A program made the position numbers and the translations under genes. Below are positions 6,530 to 12,955 of a stretch of 14,499 bases of DNA, one piece after another (within the stretch, counting starts at the first letter, position 1; each line of letters opens with the position of its first letter). Below the pieces are notes generated by a model. The model was not told where the DNA came from. It worked only from the letters and a program-made list of their open reading frames with translations, and searched no databases. Source of the DNA: Deltaproteobacteria bacterium (GTDB lineage Bacteria; Desulfobacterota; Binatia; UBA9968); the NCBI GenBank assembly GCA_023250495.1, contig JAHFAP010000020.1, forward strand, positions 1 through 14,499, given 5' to 3'.

Positions 6530-7507
6530 TCATCTCCCGCGCAATTCCCGTGCGACATCCTTGGCGAAATAGGTAAGGATCATGTCGGCGCCGGCGCGCT
6601 TGATCGACAGCAGAAGCTCCAATATGATCCTGCGCTCGTCGATCCATCCGTTCTGCCCCGCGGCCTTGATCATGGAATACTCGCCGCTCACGTTGTAGGC
6701 GGCCACGGGGTAACCGAACTGCTGCTTCACGCGATAGACGATATCGAGGTAGGTCATGGCGGGCTTCACCATGATGATGTCGGCCCCTTCACGGATATCC
6801 AGCTCAACTTCTCTTAGCGCTTCGTCGGCATTCGCCGGATCCATCTGGTACGAGCGCCGGTCGCCGAACTGAGGGGTGGATTCGGCGGCTTCGCGAAACG
6901 GCGCGTAGAACCCCGAGGCGTACTTCGCGGCGTAAGCCATGATGGCCACCTGCTCGAAGCCATTTTGGTCCAAAGCCGTGCGGATGGCGCCCACCCTTCC
7001 ATCCATCATGTCTGACGGGGCGACTATATCTGCGCCGGCCCTGGCGTGAGAGAGCGCCTCTTTGACGAGAAGCTCGACCGTGCTGTCATTATGCACATCT
7101 CCGTCCTTGACCACGCCGCAGTGGCCGTGATCGGTGTATTCGCACAGGCAAACATCCGTGATCACCAATAACTCCGGCACCCGTTCCTTGATCGCGCGAA
7201 TCGCTTTCTGCACCACGCCGCTGTCCACATAGGCCTCTGATCCCACGCTGTCCTTGCGCTCGGGAATACCGAAAAGGATCACCGCCGGGATCCCCAGAGA
7301 ACTCACCTCCTCGCACTCCTTGACGGCGCGGTCCACCGAGAGCTGAGCCACGCCCGGCATAGAAGCGACCGGATGGGCGCTGTCCCTGCCGGGACCGACA
7401 AATAGAGGGTAAATGAGATTGTTGGCGCTGAGCGCAGTTTCCCGCACCAGCGCGCGCAGCCGCTCGTTCCTTCTCAGTCTTCTCGGACGATAAGCGGGAA
7501 ATTCCAT
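6530..7507 (-). CDS. hemB: Delta-aminolevulinic acid dehydratase (porphobilinogen synthase)
   Basis: Condenses two molecules of 5-aminolevulinate to porphobilinogen in cytoplasmic tetrapyrrole synthesis. The 325 residues match the usual length. The two active-site lysines are visible: K195 in AYAAKYASGFYAPFR, and K248 in IIMVKPAMTYLD, which forms the Schiff base. The zinc-type cysteine cluster is present as DVCLCEYTDHGHCG (C120, C122, C130), so this is a Zn-dependent enzyme rather than the Asp-rich Mg type. I place the start at ATG 7507 because GGAGG lies five nt upstream and MEFPAYRPRRLRRN is the normal N-terminus. A longer frame starting at 7537 would add ten residues encoded by palindromic repeat sequence and is unlikely. 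It is the last gene of the hem operon, 79 nt after hemD, with a repeat cluster in between. Confidence 0.96.
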   Translation of the reverse strand: MEFPAYRPRRLRRNERLRALVRETALSANNLIYPLFVGPGRDSAHPVASMPGVAQLSVDRAVKECEEVSSLGIPAVILFGIPERKDSVGSEAYVDSGVVQKAIRAIKERVPELLVITDVCLCEYTDHGHCGVVKDGDVHNDSTVELLVKEALSHARAGADIVAPSDMMDGRVGAIRTALDQNGFEQVAIMAYAAKYASGFYAPFREAAESTPQFGDRRSYQMDPANADEALREVELDIREGADIIMVKPAMTYLDIVYRVKQQFGYPVAAYNVSGEYSMIKAAGQNGWIDERRIILELLLSIKRAGADMILTYFAKDVARELRGR

Positions 7508-7524
7508 GTCAACCTCCAGAGAAC

Positions 7525-7602
7525 AGGAATTAGGCATTAGGGGTTTGATAAATATTTCAAGAACTGGCTTCGCTAATTCCCAATTCCTAATCCCTAATCC
7601 CC
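7525..7602. repeat. Iterated 7-nt palindromic repeat cluster 2 (hemD-hemB junction)
   Basis: Units close to GAATTAG/GCATTAG on the left (7525-7543) and CCTAATC/CCAATTC on the right (7573-7602) recur with 7-nt spacing. Bases 7525-7542 can pair with 7578-7595 at 15 of 18 positions around a 35-nt loop. The right arm lies inside hemD and provides its last residues and stop codon; the left arm ends eight nt from the Shine-Dalgarno sequence of hemB. Confidence 0.75.
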
Positions 7603-8420
7603 TTTTTGCTTCTAAAATATTCCACGATCGCCCCCGTCAATCCCGGGATGGTGTATTCCTTCGGGACGACATCGACTCGAACCCCCATTTCCTCGGCTGT
7701 GCTCTGCGTGATCGGGCCGATGCAGGCGACGGCGGCGCTGGCCAGAAGTTCTTTGACATTCGCGCCGGCAAAGAGCGCGACAAAATGGCTTACCGTGCTC
7801 GAGCTGGTGAATGTCACCATATCCGCCTCACGGCGCAGCAGCAGCGCGCGCATCCATTTAGGATCGCTCCCCGCTGCAACCGTGCGGTAGGCCTCGACCA
7901 CATCCACCTCGGCGCCCCACTGCCGCAGTGTCTGCGCCAGAATGTCCCGCGCCTGGGCCGCGCGCGGCACAAGCACCTTCAGCCCGCGCATCTCCTCTGG
8001 GCTGAGCTTCTCCAGGATCGCCTCCGCCCGATACTCCTCCGGCACTACCTGGGGCGCAACGCCCAGGGATTCCACCGCCCTTGCGGTCTCCGGGCCGATC
8101 GCGGCCACGCGAATTTTGCTGAGAATGCCGATATCCCGCTTGAGATGGGCGAGGCGGGCGGAAAAATAGCTCACCCCGTTTACGCTGGTGAAAATGACCC
8201 AGTCGTACTCTTCGATCTTTTGAAGCGTCCGATCTAAAGAATCGTAGTTCTTGGGAGGGACGATCTCTATCGTCGGGAACTCGATTGCCTCCGCGCCGAG
8301 ATCTTCCAGAGCCCGCACGAACCCATTCGCCTGGGACCGGGCTCGGGTAATCACGATGCGCCGGCCCGAGAGCGGCCTCTTTTCCTCTGACAGGCCAGCG
8401 TTTGCCTCATCTCGCGCCAC
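7587..8420 (-). CDS. hemD: Uroporphyrinogen-III synthase
   Basis: Closes hydroxymethylbilane to uroporphyrinogen III with inversion of ring D. The family is poorly conserved, but the pattern is clear: LSGRRIVITRARSQANGF at the start, DWVIFTSVNGVSYF, VAAIGPETARAVESLG, VLVPRAAQARDIL, then MVTFTSSSTVSHF and CIGPITQSTAEEMGV, which make the two-domain fold. I prefer the GTG at 8420 (277 residues): it has AGGAG eight nt upstream and overlaps the end of hemC by 14 nt, as expected for translational coupling. A TTG at 8441 in the same frame would add seven residues but lacks a comparable ribosome site. The last four residues, G-I-R-D, and the TAG are made of repeat sequence (GGG ATT AGG GAT TAG), so the original C-terminus was probably altered. 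It is a single-domain gene, not fused to a uroporphyrinogen methyltransferase as in some relatives. Confidence 0.92.
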   Translation of the reverse strand: MARDEANAGLSEEKRPLSGRRIVITRARSQANGFVRALEDLGAEAIEFPTIEIVPPKNYDSLDRTLQKIEEYDWVIFTSVNGVSYFSARLAHLKRDIGILSKIRVAAIGPETARAVESLGVAPQVVPEEYRAEAILEKLSPEEMRGLKVLVPRAAQARDILAQTLRQWGAEVDVVEAYRTVAAGSDPKWMRALLLRREADMVTFTSSSTVSHFVALFAGANVKELLASAAVACIGPITQSTAEEMGVRVDVVPKEYTIPGLTGAIVEYFRSKKGIRD

Positions 8421-9342
8421 GAGCCGAACTCCTACTCTCAAGGCCCAAGACCTCGTCAGCGCCCAGAGTTAATAACCGCTCTGCCAGCGTCTGTCCTAGG
8501 CGCTCCGGCTGCTCCGCGCGACCCTCAAGCTCTTCCCGAAACAGCCTACGACCGGCAGGATCCGCCACCACTCCCATGAGCCTCAGCTTGTCGCCGCCAA
8601 TCCAGGCGCGCGCGCCAACTGGAAGCTGACAGCCCCCTCCCATTCGCTTCAGGAACGATCTCTCCGCCGTAACCTCCAGTGCCGTCGGCGGATGATCTAA
8701 GAATGCCACCGACTCGATTACGGGATCATTGTCGCGGCTCTCTAAAGCCAGCGCGCCTTGCGCGACAGCCCCGAGGCAAGTCTCTGGCGGCAGATATTCG
8801 CTGACGCGGCCTTCCAGCCCAAGCCGCTTGAGCCCGGCGGCCGCCATAACCAGAGCGTCAACCTCGCCCTGATCCATTTTTCTGAGCCGCGTATCGATAT
8901 TGCCTCGAATGGGGAGAACCTCCAGGTCAGCGCGGCAATAAAGAAGCTGCGCACGGCGGCGCAGGCTACCCGTGCCAATCCTGGCCCCGGCTGGCAGCTC
9001 CTTTAAAGAGCTGCGCGCCGCGCTCACCAGCACGTCACGCGCATCCTCCCGCTCCGGCACCACCGCTATCGTCAGGCCCGCCGCAATCTCAGTCGGCAAA
9101 TCCTTCATCGAGTGGACGGCGAGATCGATCTCTTTGCGCAGCAAAGCCTCCTCTATCTCTTTGACGAAGATCCCCTTTCCGCCAATCGCTTTGATCGGAC
9201 TATTGAGAAAGCGATCACCGCTGGTCTTAATGATAACAATCTCGACTCGCAGGCCGGAATGTTTCTCCTCCAACCGCTGCTTCACCCACCCCGCTTGCGC
9301 GAGCGCCAAGGCGCTGCCGCGACTACCTATGCGTATCATCAT
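8407..9342 (-). CDS. hemC: Hydroxymethylbilane synthase (porphobilinogen deaminase)
   Basis: Joins four porphobilinogen units into linear hydroxymethylbilane. The 311 residues are typical. Family signatures include IGSRGSALALAQ at the N-terminus, GKGIFVKEIEEALL, the catalytic Asp in HSMKDLP (D81), RIGTGSLRRRAQL and RGNIDTRLRK (cofactor and substrate arginines), and GGGCQLPVGA, whose C238 carries the dipyrromethane cofactor. The protein starts with two consecutive ATG codons (9342 and 9339), and neither has a Shine-Dalgarno sequence nearby. A good GAGGAG stands 66 nt upstream, directly after the hemA stop, with an iterated palindromic repeat between it and the start codon. The 3' end overlaps hemD. 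Function is certain; how translation begins is not. Confidence 0.97.
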   Translation of the reverse strand: MMIRIGSRGSALALAQAGWVKQRLEEKHSGLRVEIVIIKTSGDRFLNSPIKAIGGKGIFVKEIEEALLRKEIDLAVHSMKDLPTEIAAGLTIAVVPEREDARDVLVSAARSSLKELPAGARIGTGSLRRRAQLLYCRADLEVLPIRGNIDTRLRKMDQGEVDALVMAAAGLKRLGLEGRVSEYLPPETCLGAVAQGALALESRDNDPVIESVAFLDHPPTALEVTAERSFLKRMGGGCQLPVGARAWIGGDKLRLMGVVADPAGRRLFREELEGRAEQPERLGQTLAERLLTLGADEVLGLESRSSARGAR

Positions 9343-9349
9343 ATTTTAG

Positions 9350-9407
9350 AATTTGGATTGCGGATTTTGGATTTCAATCTAAAATCGAAAATCTAAAATC
9401 CAAAATT
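9350..9407. repeat. Iterated 7-nt palindromic repeat cluster 3 (hemA-hemC junction)
   Basis: From 9350 onward the sequence can be written in 7-nt units: GATTGCG, GATTTTG, GATTTCA, then ATCTAAA, ATCGAAA, ATCTAAA, ATCCAAA. Bases 9364-9374 (ATTTTGGATTT) pair perfectly with 9396-9406 over 11 bp. A second, outer pairing of 9350-9359 with 9397-9407 is possible with one bulge. The cluster fills nearly the whole gap between hemA and hemC and is AT-rich against its surroundings. Confidence 0.8.
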
Positions 9408-9408
9408 G

Positions 9409-9414
9409 CTCCTC
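9409..9414 (-). promoter_or_regulatory. Displaced ribosome binding site of hemC (GAGGAG)
   Basis: GAGGAG on the minus strand lies three nt past the hemA stop codon and 66 nt before the hemC start, too far for direct use. Its position looks like the original hemC Shine-Dalgarno sequence before the palindromic repeat arose in between. In the outer fold of that repeat, it would come to about 8 nt from the hemC ATG. Confidence 0.5.
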
Positions 9415-9417
9415 GTG

Positions 9418-10698
9418 TCACTTCTCCTCCAAGCCGAACAGTCTCTTCAGCGCCTCGACATAAAGGGCCTCCTCCCGCTCCTCCAACGGTCTCTTCAGTC
9501 TGGAGATCGGCGCATGAAGGATCTTGCTGATCATCGCGGCGGTCATATCCTCGATCGCCTGCCGCTCCTTCTCCGAAAGGCCCTTGAGACTCGTGCGCAG
9601 AGATTTCTCGATTTCACTCTGCCGGATCTCCTCCAACCTTTGCCGCAGCGCGACAATGGTCGGCACCTGATCCAGGGAATCGAGCCAGCGCAAAAAGCCC
9701 GCCACCTCTTCGTCTACGATCTCCTCTGCCTTCCGCACCTCTCCCGTCCGCCCATGGAGATTCTCCCTGGCCACGGCCTGAAGGTCATCTATGTCATAGA
9801 GGTAGACGTTGTCGATCTCGTTGATCAGCGGGTCGAAGTTCCGCCGGTCGCCAAGATCGATGAAAAACATCGCCTTCTGCTTTCTCTCCCTCAACGTCTC
9901 TTCCACGGTCTCCGGCCGCAACAGAGTTTCCGGCGCGCCGGCGCAGCCGACGACGAGGTCCGCCAGCTTGAGGTAGCGGGGAAACTCCTCGAAACGAATC
10001 GGATTGCCGCGAAATTGCGCCGCTACCTCCACCGCCCGCTCAAAGGTGCGATTGGTCACCATGAGACTGCTGACGCCACTGCGCTGGAGGTGGCGGGCGA
10101 CCAAATTGCCGATCTTGCCCGCGCCGATGAGCATGACCGTCTTGTCTTCCAGACGGTCAAATATTCGCTTCGCCAGCTCCACCGCCACTGAGCTGACCGA
10201 GACCGCCCGGCTGGCGATGCCGGTCTCCGTGCGCACCCTCTTGGCCACCGAAAACGAACGATGAAAGAGCCGGTGCAAAACCGTCCCAACGCTGCCCACT
10301 TCTTGGGCCGCGACGTAGTAGTCTTTGAGTTGCCCGAGAATCTGCGGCTCACCCACCACCATGGAATCGAGACTGGCGGCGACCCGAAAGAGGTGGCGCA
10401 CGGCCTGATCTCCGGCGTACGCGTAGAGATGATCTTCCAAGTTGCTCTCGCCCGAGCCGGATTCTTGCTCCAACAGAAATTTCTTGATCTCCTCAAAGGC
10501 TGCTTCCCGGTCCGACGTCGCGGCCACTACTTCGACCCGGTTGCAGGTGGAGAGCACCGCCCCCTCCTGGACCGAGGGCAAGGCGCGCAGACATTGGAGG
10601 GTTTCGCCCAGAAGCGAGTTATCAAAGGCGACTCGCTCACGCACCTCCACCGGGGCGGTGCGGTGATTGAGGCCGACGATGACGATCTCTTTATTCAC
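9418..10698 (-). CDS. hemA: Glutamyl-tRNA reductase
   Basis: First committed enzyme of the C5 route: reduces glutamyl-tRNA to glutamate-1-semialdehyde with NADPH. The 426 residues fit the family. The N-terminal catalytic domain shows GLNHRTAPVEVRE (9-21) and VLSTCNRVEVV with catalytic C52, followed by VGEPQILGQLKDYY. The NADPH domain has LIGAGKIGNLVARHL, and a helical C-terminal dimerisation domain ends in EALYVEALKRLFGL. The start codon is GTG at 10698, three nt after the ccsA stop, with only a GTAGGA sequence close to it, so translation is probably coupled to ccsA. The presence of hemA shows that ALA is made from glutamate, not from glycine and succinyl-CoA. In other bacteria this enzyme is the control point and is subject to heme-dependent turnover; nothing in the sequence proves that here. 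Confidence 0.97.
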   Translation of the reverse strand: MNKEIVIVGLNHRTAPVEVRERVAFDNSLLGETLQCLRALPSVQEGAVLSTCNRVEVVAATSDREAAFEEIKKFLLEQESGSGESNLEDHLYAYAGDQAVRHLFRVAASLDSMVVGEPQILGQLKDYYVAAQEVGSVGTVLHRLFHRSFSVAKRVRTETGIASRAVSVSSVAVELAKRIFDRLEDKTVMLIGAGKIGNLVARHLQRSGVSSLMVTNRTFERAVEVAAQFRGNPIRFEEFPRYLKLADLVVGCAGAPETLLRPETVEETLRERKQKAMFFIDLGDRRNFDPLINEIDNVYLYDIDDLQAVARENLHGRTGEVRKAEEIVDEEVAGFLRWLDSLDQVPTIVALRQRLEEIRQSEIEKSLRTSLKGLSEKERQAIEDMTAAMISKILHAPISRLKRPLEEREEALYVEALKRLFGLEEK

Positions 10699-10701
10699 GT
10701 C

Positions 10702-11523
10702 CTACTCGAACCGGCCCGCGTGCCGGCTGGGGAACACTGAGTCGCCCCAGAGAAAGTAGCCGAGCACGACGACAAACCCAACGATGGTTAAGAACGCGAC
10801 CTTTCGGCCGCGCCATCCCGCGGTGATTCGTCCTTGCAGCAGCGAGCCGTAGAGCAGCCAGGTGATCGCTGAAGAGATCTGGCGCGGCTCCCAGGACCAA
10901 TAATTCCCCCAGTACGCGCCCGCCCAGAGGCTGCCGGTGAGGATTCCCAGGGTCATCAAAGGAAATCCCCAAACCAGAAAGATGTAGTTCAGCCGATCCA
11001 GCCGCTCCAGGGAAGGCAGGGGTTTGTAGAGCGCTGTCATCCTCTTGCTCTTCAGGCGATACTCCTGGACGAGATACATCAAGCTCACGGCGAAGGCCAA
11101 GGCAAACACGGCGTTGCCCAAGAACGCGAGCGTCACGTGAAGAGGGAGCCAGTAGGTTTTGAGGCCGGGTGGAAGCTCTCCGCCGCCGGCGCCGAAGGCG
11201 ATGCCGGCAAGGGACATGAGGAAGGCCAAAGGCGCAACGAAACAGCCCAGAATGGTCAGGCGATACTTGAGCTGGACGAAAAGATAGACTCCCACCATGA
11301 CCCAACTATAAACGGACAGCGCTTCGCGAAGCTCCGTGACCGCAGGATAACCGGCTTGAAAAAAGTGGAGGCCTAAAGCTGCAGTGTGCAGCAAGAACCC
11401 GGCCAATAGGATCAGCGGTGAGACGCGGGAAAAAAAATCCCTCAGCAGGGCGACATAAATGATGAAGGTCCCTGTTCCAAGAAGGTATAAGAGTGCTGTC
11501 ACCTTGAGCAGCGCGACATCCAT
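10702..11523 (-). CDS. ccsA: CcsA/HemX-type cytochrome c biogenesis membrane protein
   Basis: Integral membrane protein of the heme-handling CcsA/CcmC/ResC superfamily, 273 residues with about eight hydrophobic segments. The tryptophan-rich loop is WGNYWSWEPRQ (205-215), where WGxYWxWDPKE is the usual form, so the Asp is Glu here and the following KE is RQ. Candidate heme-ligand histidines are H46 (GFLLHTAAL), H53 and H129 (WLPLHVTLAF). The usual C-terminal H-S-Y motif is not seen; the end reads GDSVFPSRHAG. Such genes commonly stand before hemA and are named hemX or ccsA; proposed roles are heme delivery for cytochrome c maturation or influence on glutamyl-tRNA reductase level. Start ATG at 11523 has GGTGA six nt upstream. 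It is the first gene of the hem operon and sits 3 nt from hemA. Family is firm, precise function less so. Confidence 0.88.
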   Translation of the reverse strand: MDVALLKVTALLYLLGTGTFIIYVALLRDFFSRVSPLILLAGFLLHTAALGLHFFQAGYPAVTELREALSVYSWVMVGVYLFVQLKYRLTILGCFVAPLAFLMSLAGIAFGAGGGELPPGLKTYWLPLHVTLAFLGNAVFALAFAVSLMYLVQEYRLKSKRMTALYKPLPSLERLDRLNYIFLVWGFPLMTLGILTGSLWAGAYWGNYWSWEPRQISSAITWLLYGSLLQGRITAGWRGRKVAFLTIVGFVVVLGYFLWGDSVFPSRHAGRFE

Positions 11524-11575
11524 AGCGAGTCACCGTTTACTGGAGCGACGCTCAACCGCGTCCCCGAGCGGAGCT

Positions 11576-11603
11576 ATTATAGTCTAATCCCTGTACTGCT
11601 CAA
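11576..11603 (-). promoter_or_regulatory. Likely promoter of the ccsA-hemACDB operon
   Basis: On the minus strand TTGAGC (11603-11598) and a perfect TATAAT (11581-11576) are separated by 16 nt. Transcription would begin near 11569, giving a leader of about 45 nt before the ccsA ATG. The boxes lie in the 115-nt gap after the transglycosylase gene. I see no terminator hairpin with T-run in that gap, so read-through from the upstream gene is possible. Confidence 0.6.
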
Positions 11604-11638
11604 ATGCCAGCCGTGGCGCAGGGTCAGCAGAGTCAGGC

Positions 11639-12895
11639 TCAGCCCTTGGGTATTTTGAGCTGCTGTCCGGCGGCGATGCGATGGGCGCTTCCCAGCCCAT
11701 TGGCCCGCTGGATTGCGTTGACCGACACCCGATAGTTCCGGGCAATTTGGGAGAGAGTTTCCCCGGGCGCCACCTGATGGAGAATCCAGGAGATGGAGCT
11801 CTTCGAGAGGGCAAGAAGATTGGACTTGTTTGGCGAAGAACCGACAATCCGTTTGTACACCGTGGCAAGGGCCTCCAGTTTTTCCGGCGGGACCTTGACC
11901 CGATATCCGCCGGGGATGTCCTTGGTTCGGGAATCCAGCGCCGGGTTCCATTCGAGAAACTCGGCATGAGAAATGTCCGTAGGCTTGAGCAAAGCGGCAA
12001 TAGAAATGGCGCGATCGACGGGCAACTCCTCCAGGGGCAGCGGGGAATGATACTCCAGACCGGGAAAGAACTCCTCGCCCCTGCGCCCCACTTCTAGCGC
12101 GGCCAAAAACTCGGCATAAAAACTCTTTGAAGCAAATCTAAAGGACGGTCCCTGGTAGCGCTGGATGATCTCCGCCAGGTCGCTGGAGCCTACCTCCCCG
12201 ACCGCTCGCTGGATTCCCTCCCGACCATGATTATAGGCGGTAAGAGCCAGAGGCCAGTTGCCAAGAACCTCGTAGTTCTGCTTGAGGAGCCTCGCAGCGG
12301 CCCTGGTCGATTCCAACGGATCTCTCCTCTCGTCCACGCCCGGGCTGATGCGCAGAAATTTTCTTCCCGTGGAGGGCATAAATTGCCACATGCCCAGGGC
12401 GCCGGCGCGGGAGCGGGCATGAATATCAAAGGACGATTCCACCAGGGGCAGATAGGCGATCTCCACCGGCAGGCCTTCCTCGCGAAGGATCCGCTGCATC
12501 TGATCCATGTAGCGCCGGGACAGCGCCAGGGCCGAGGCGAAGCGTTCTTTCAGGCCCCTCTGGGCCCTCACCCTCTGTTCTTCTACCTTTAGTCCCTCTG
12601 CCTGCAAGATCCTTTCTATCTCTTCCTTGATCAGCCGGCGGGCGTCCCCGTCGTCGTCGATGTTGACGACTTTATAGATCTTCAGCGGCTCTTGGGGATC
12701 ATGAAAGATCACTTCGGAGACGCCGTAGCGCGTAAAGACCAGCTTCCAGAATTCCACCGCGCTCTCCAGGCCAGGGAGGATCGGGAAAGGATCGTCGTCT
12801 GCCAGGACCGGGCCGGGCCTCCCACAAACAGACAGAGACATCAACAGCGCGCAGAGGAAAACGGCCGGCAGCTTTGCTGATCGAGGCATATCCAT
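11639..12895 (-). CDS. mltD: MltD-like membrane-bound lytic murein transglycosylase with LysM domain
   Basis: Cleaves the MurNAc-GlcNAc bond of peptidoglycan in the periplasm, forming 1,6-anhydro ends. The 418 residues hold a signal peptide (hydrophobic 9-23), a helical spacer, and a family-1 SLT domain with catalytic E153 in LPLVESSFD, followed by ARSRAGALGMWQFMPSTGRK and LTAYNHGREG, all standard for this fold. A C-terminal LysM repeat (HQVAPGETLSQIARNYRVS to QLKIPKG, about 374-418) binds glycan. E. coli MltD carries two LysM repeats; here one is evident. The signal peptide contains L-S-V-C (C24), a poor lipobox because of Val at -1, so lipid anchoring is uncertain. Start: ATG 12895, or ATG 12889 two codons later; neither has a Shine-Dalgarno sequence, and a consensus promoter lies directly upstream. 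Confidence 0.92.
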   Translation of the reverse strand: MDMPRSAKLPAVFLCALLMSLSVCGRPGPVLADDDPFPILPGLESAVEFWKLVFTRYGVSEVIFHDPQEPLKIYKVVNIDDDGDARRLIKEEIERILQAEGLKVEEQRVRAQRGLKERFASALALSRRYMDQMQRILREEGLPVEIAYLPLVESSFDIHARSRAGALGMWQFMPSTGRKFLRISPGVDERRDPLESTRAAARLLKQNYEVLGNWPLALTAYNHGREGIQRAVGEVGSSDLAEIIQRYQGPSFRFASKSFYAEFLAALEVGRRGEEFFPGLEYHSPLPLEELPVDRAISIAALLKPTDISHAEFLEWNPALDSRTKDIPGGYRVKVPPEKLEALATVYKRIVGSSPNKSNLLALSKSSISWILHQVAPGETLSQIARNYRVSVNAIQRANGLGSAHRIAAGQQLKIPKG

Positions 12896-12902
12896 AATGA
12901 AA

Positions 12903-12931
12903 TTGACGCATTATACCAAAAGAGCTATTTT
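12903..12931 (+). promoter_or_regulatory. Likely promoter of the family-5 binding protein gene
   Basis: TTGACG (12903-12908) and TATTTT (12926-12931) with an ideal 17-nt spacer. Transcription would begin near 12938, 18 nt before the GTG at 12956. Its spacer contains the -10 box of the promoter on the other strand. Confidence 0.55.
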
Positions 12932-12939
12932 GATGTCAA
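12910..12939 (-). promoter_or_regulatory. Consensus promoter of the lytic transglycosylase gene
   Basis: On the minus strand TTGACA (12939-12934) and TATAAT (12915-12910), both perfect, stand 18 nt apart. The start of transcription would fall near 12903, leaving a leader of roughly 8 nt before the ATG at 12895. This explains the missing Shine-Dalgarno sequence. Confidence 0.7.
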
Positions 12940-12955
12940 AGAAATCTGCTACAAG

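Noticed and set aside
6505..6532. Intrinsic terminator after hemB
   Set aside because: The AGGAACTTCCT palindrome gives a stem of about four pairs, and on the transcribed strand no U-run follows it.
7508..7537. Longer hemB start at 7537 adding ten residues
   Set aside because: The added residues are encoded by palindromic repeat and by the Shine-Dalgarno region itself; GGAGG stands five nt before the ATG at 7507, which gives the usual HemB N-terminus.
8421..8441. TTG at 8441 as the hemD start
   Set aside because: It lies deeper in hemC and has no good ribosome site, while GTG at 8420 has AGGAG at eight nt.
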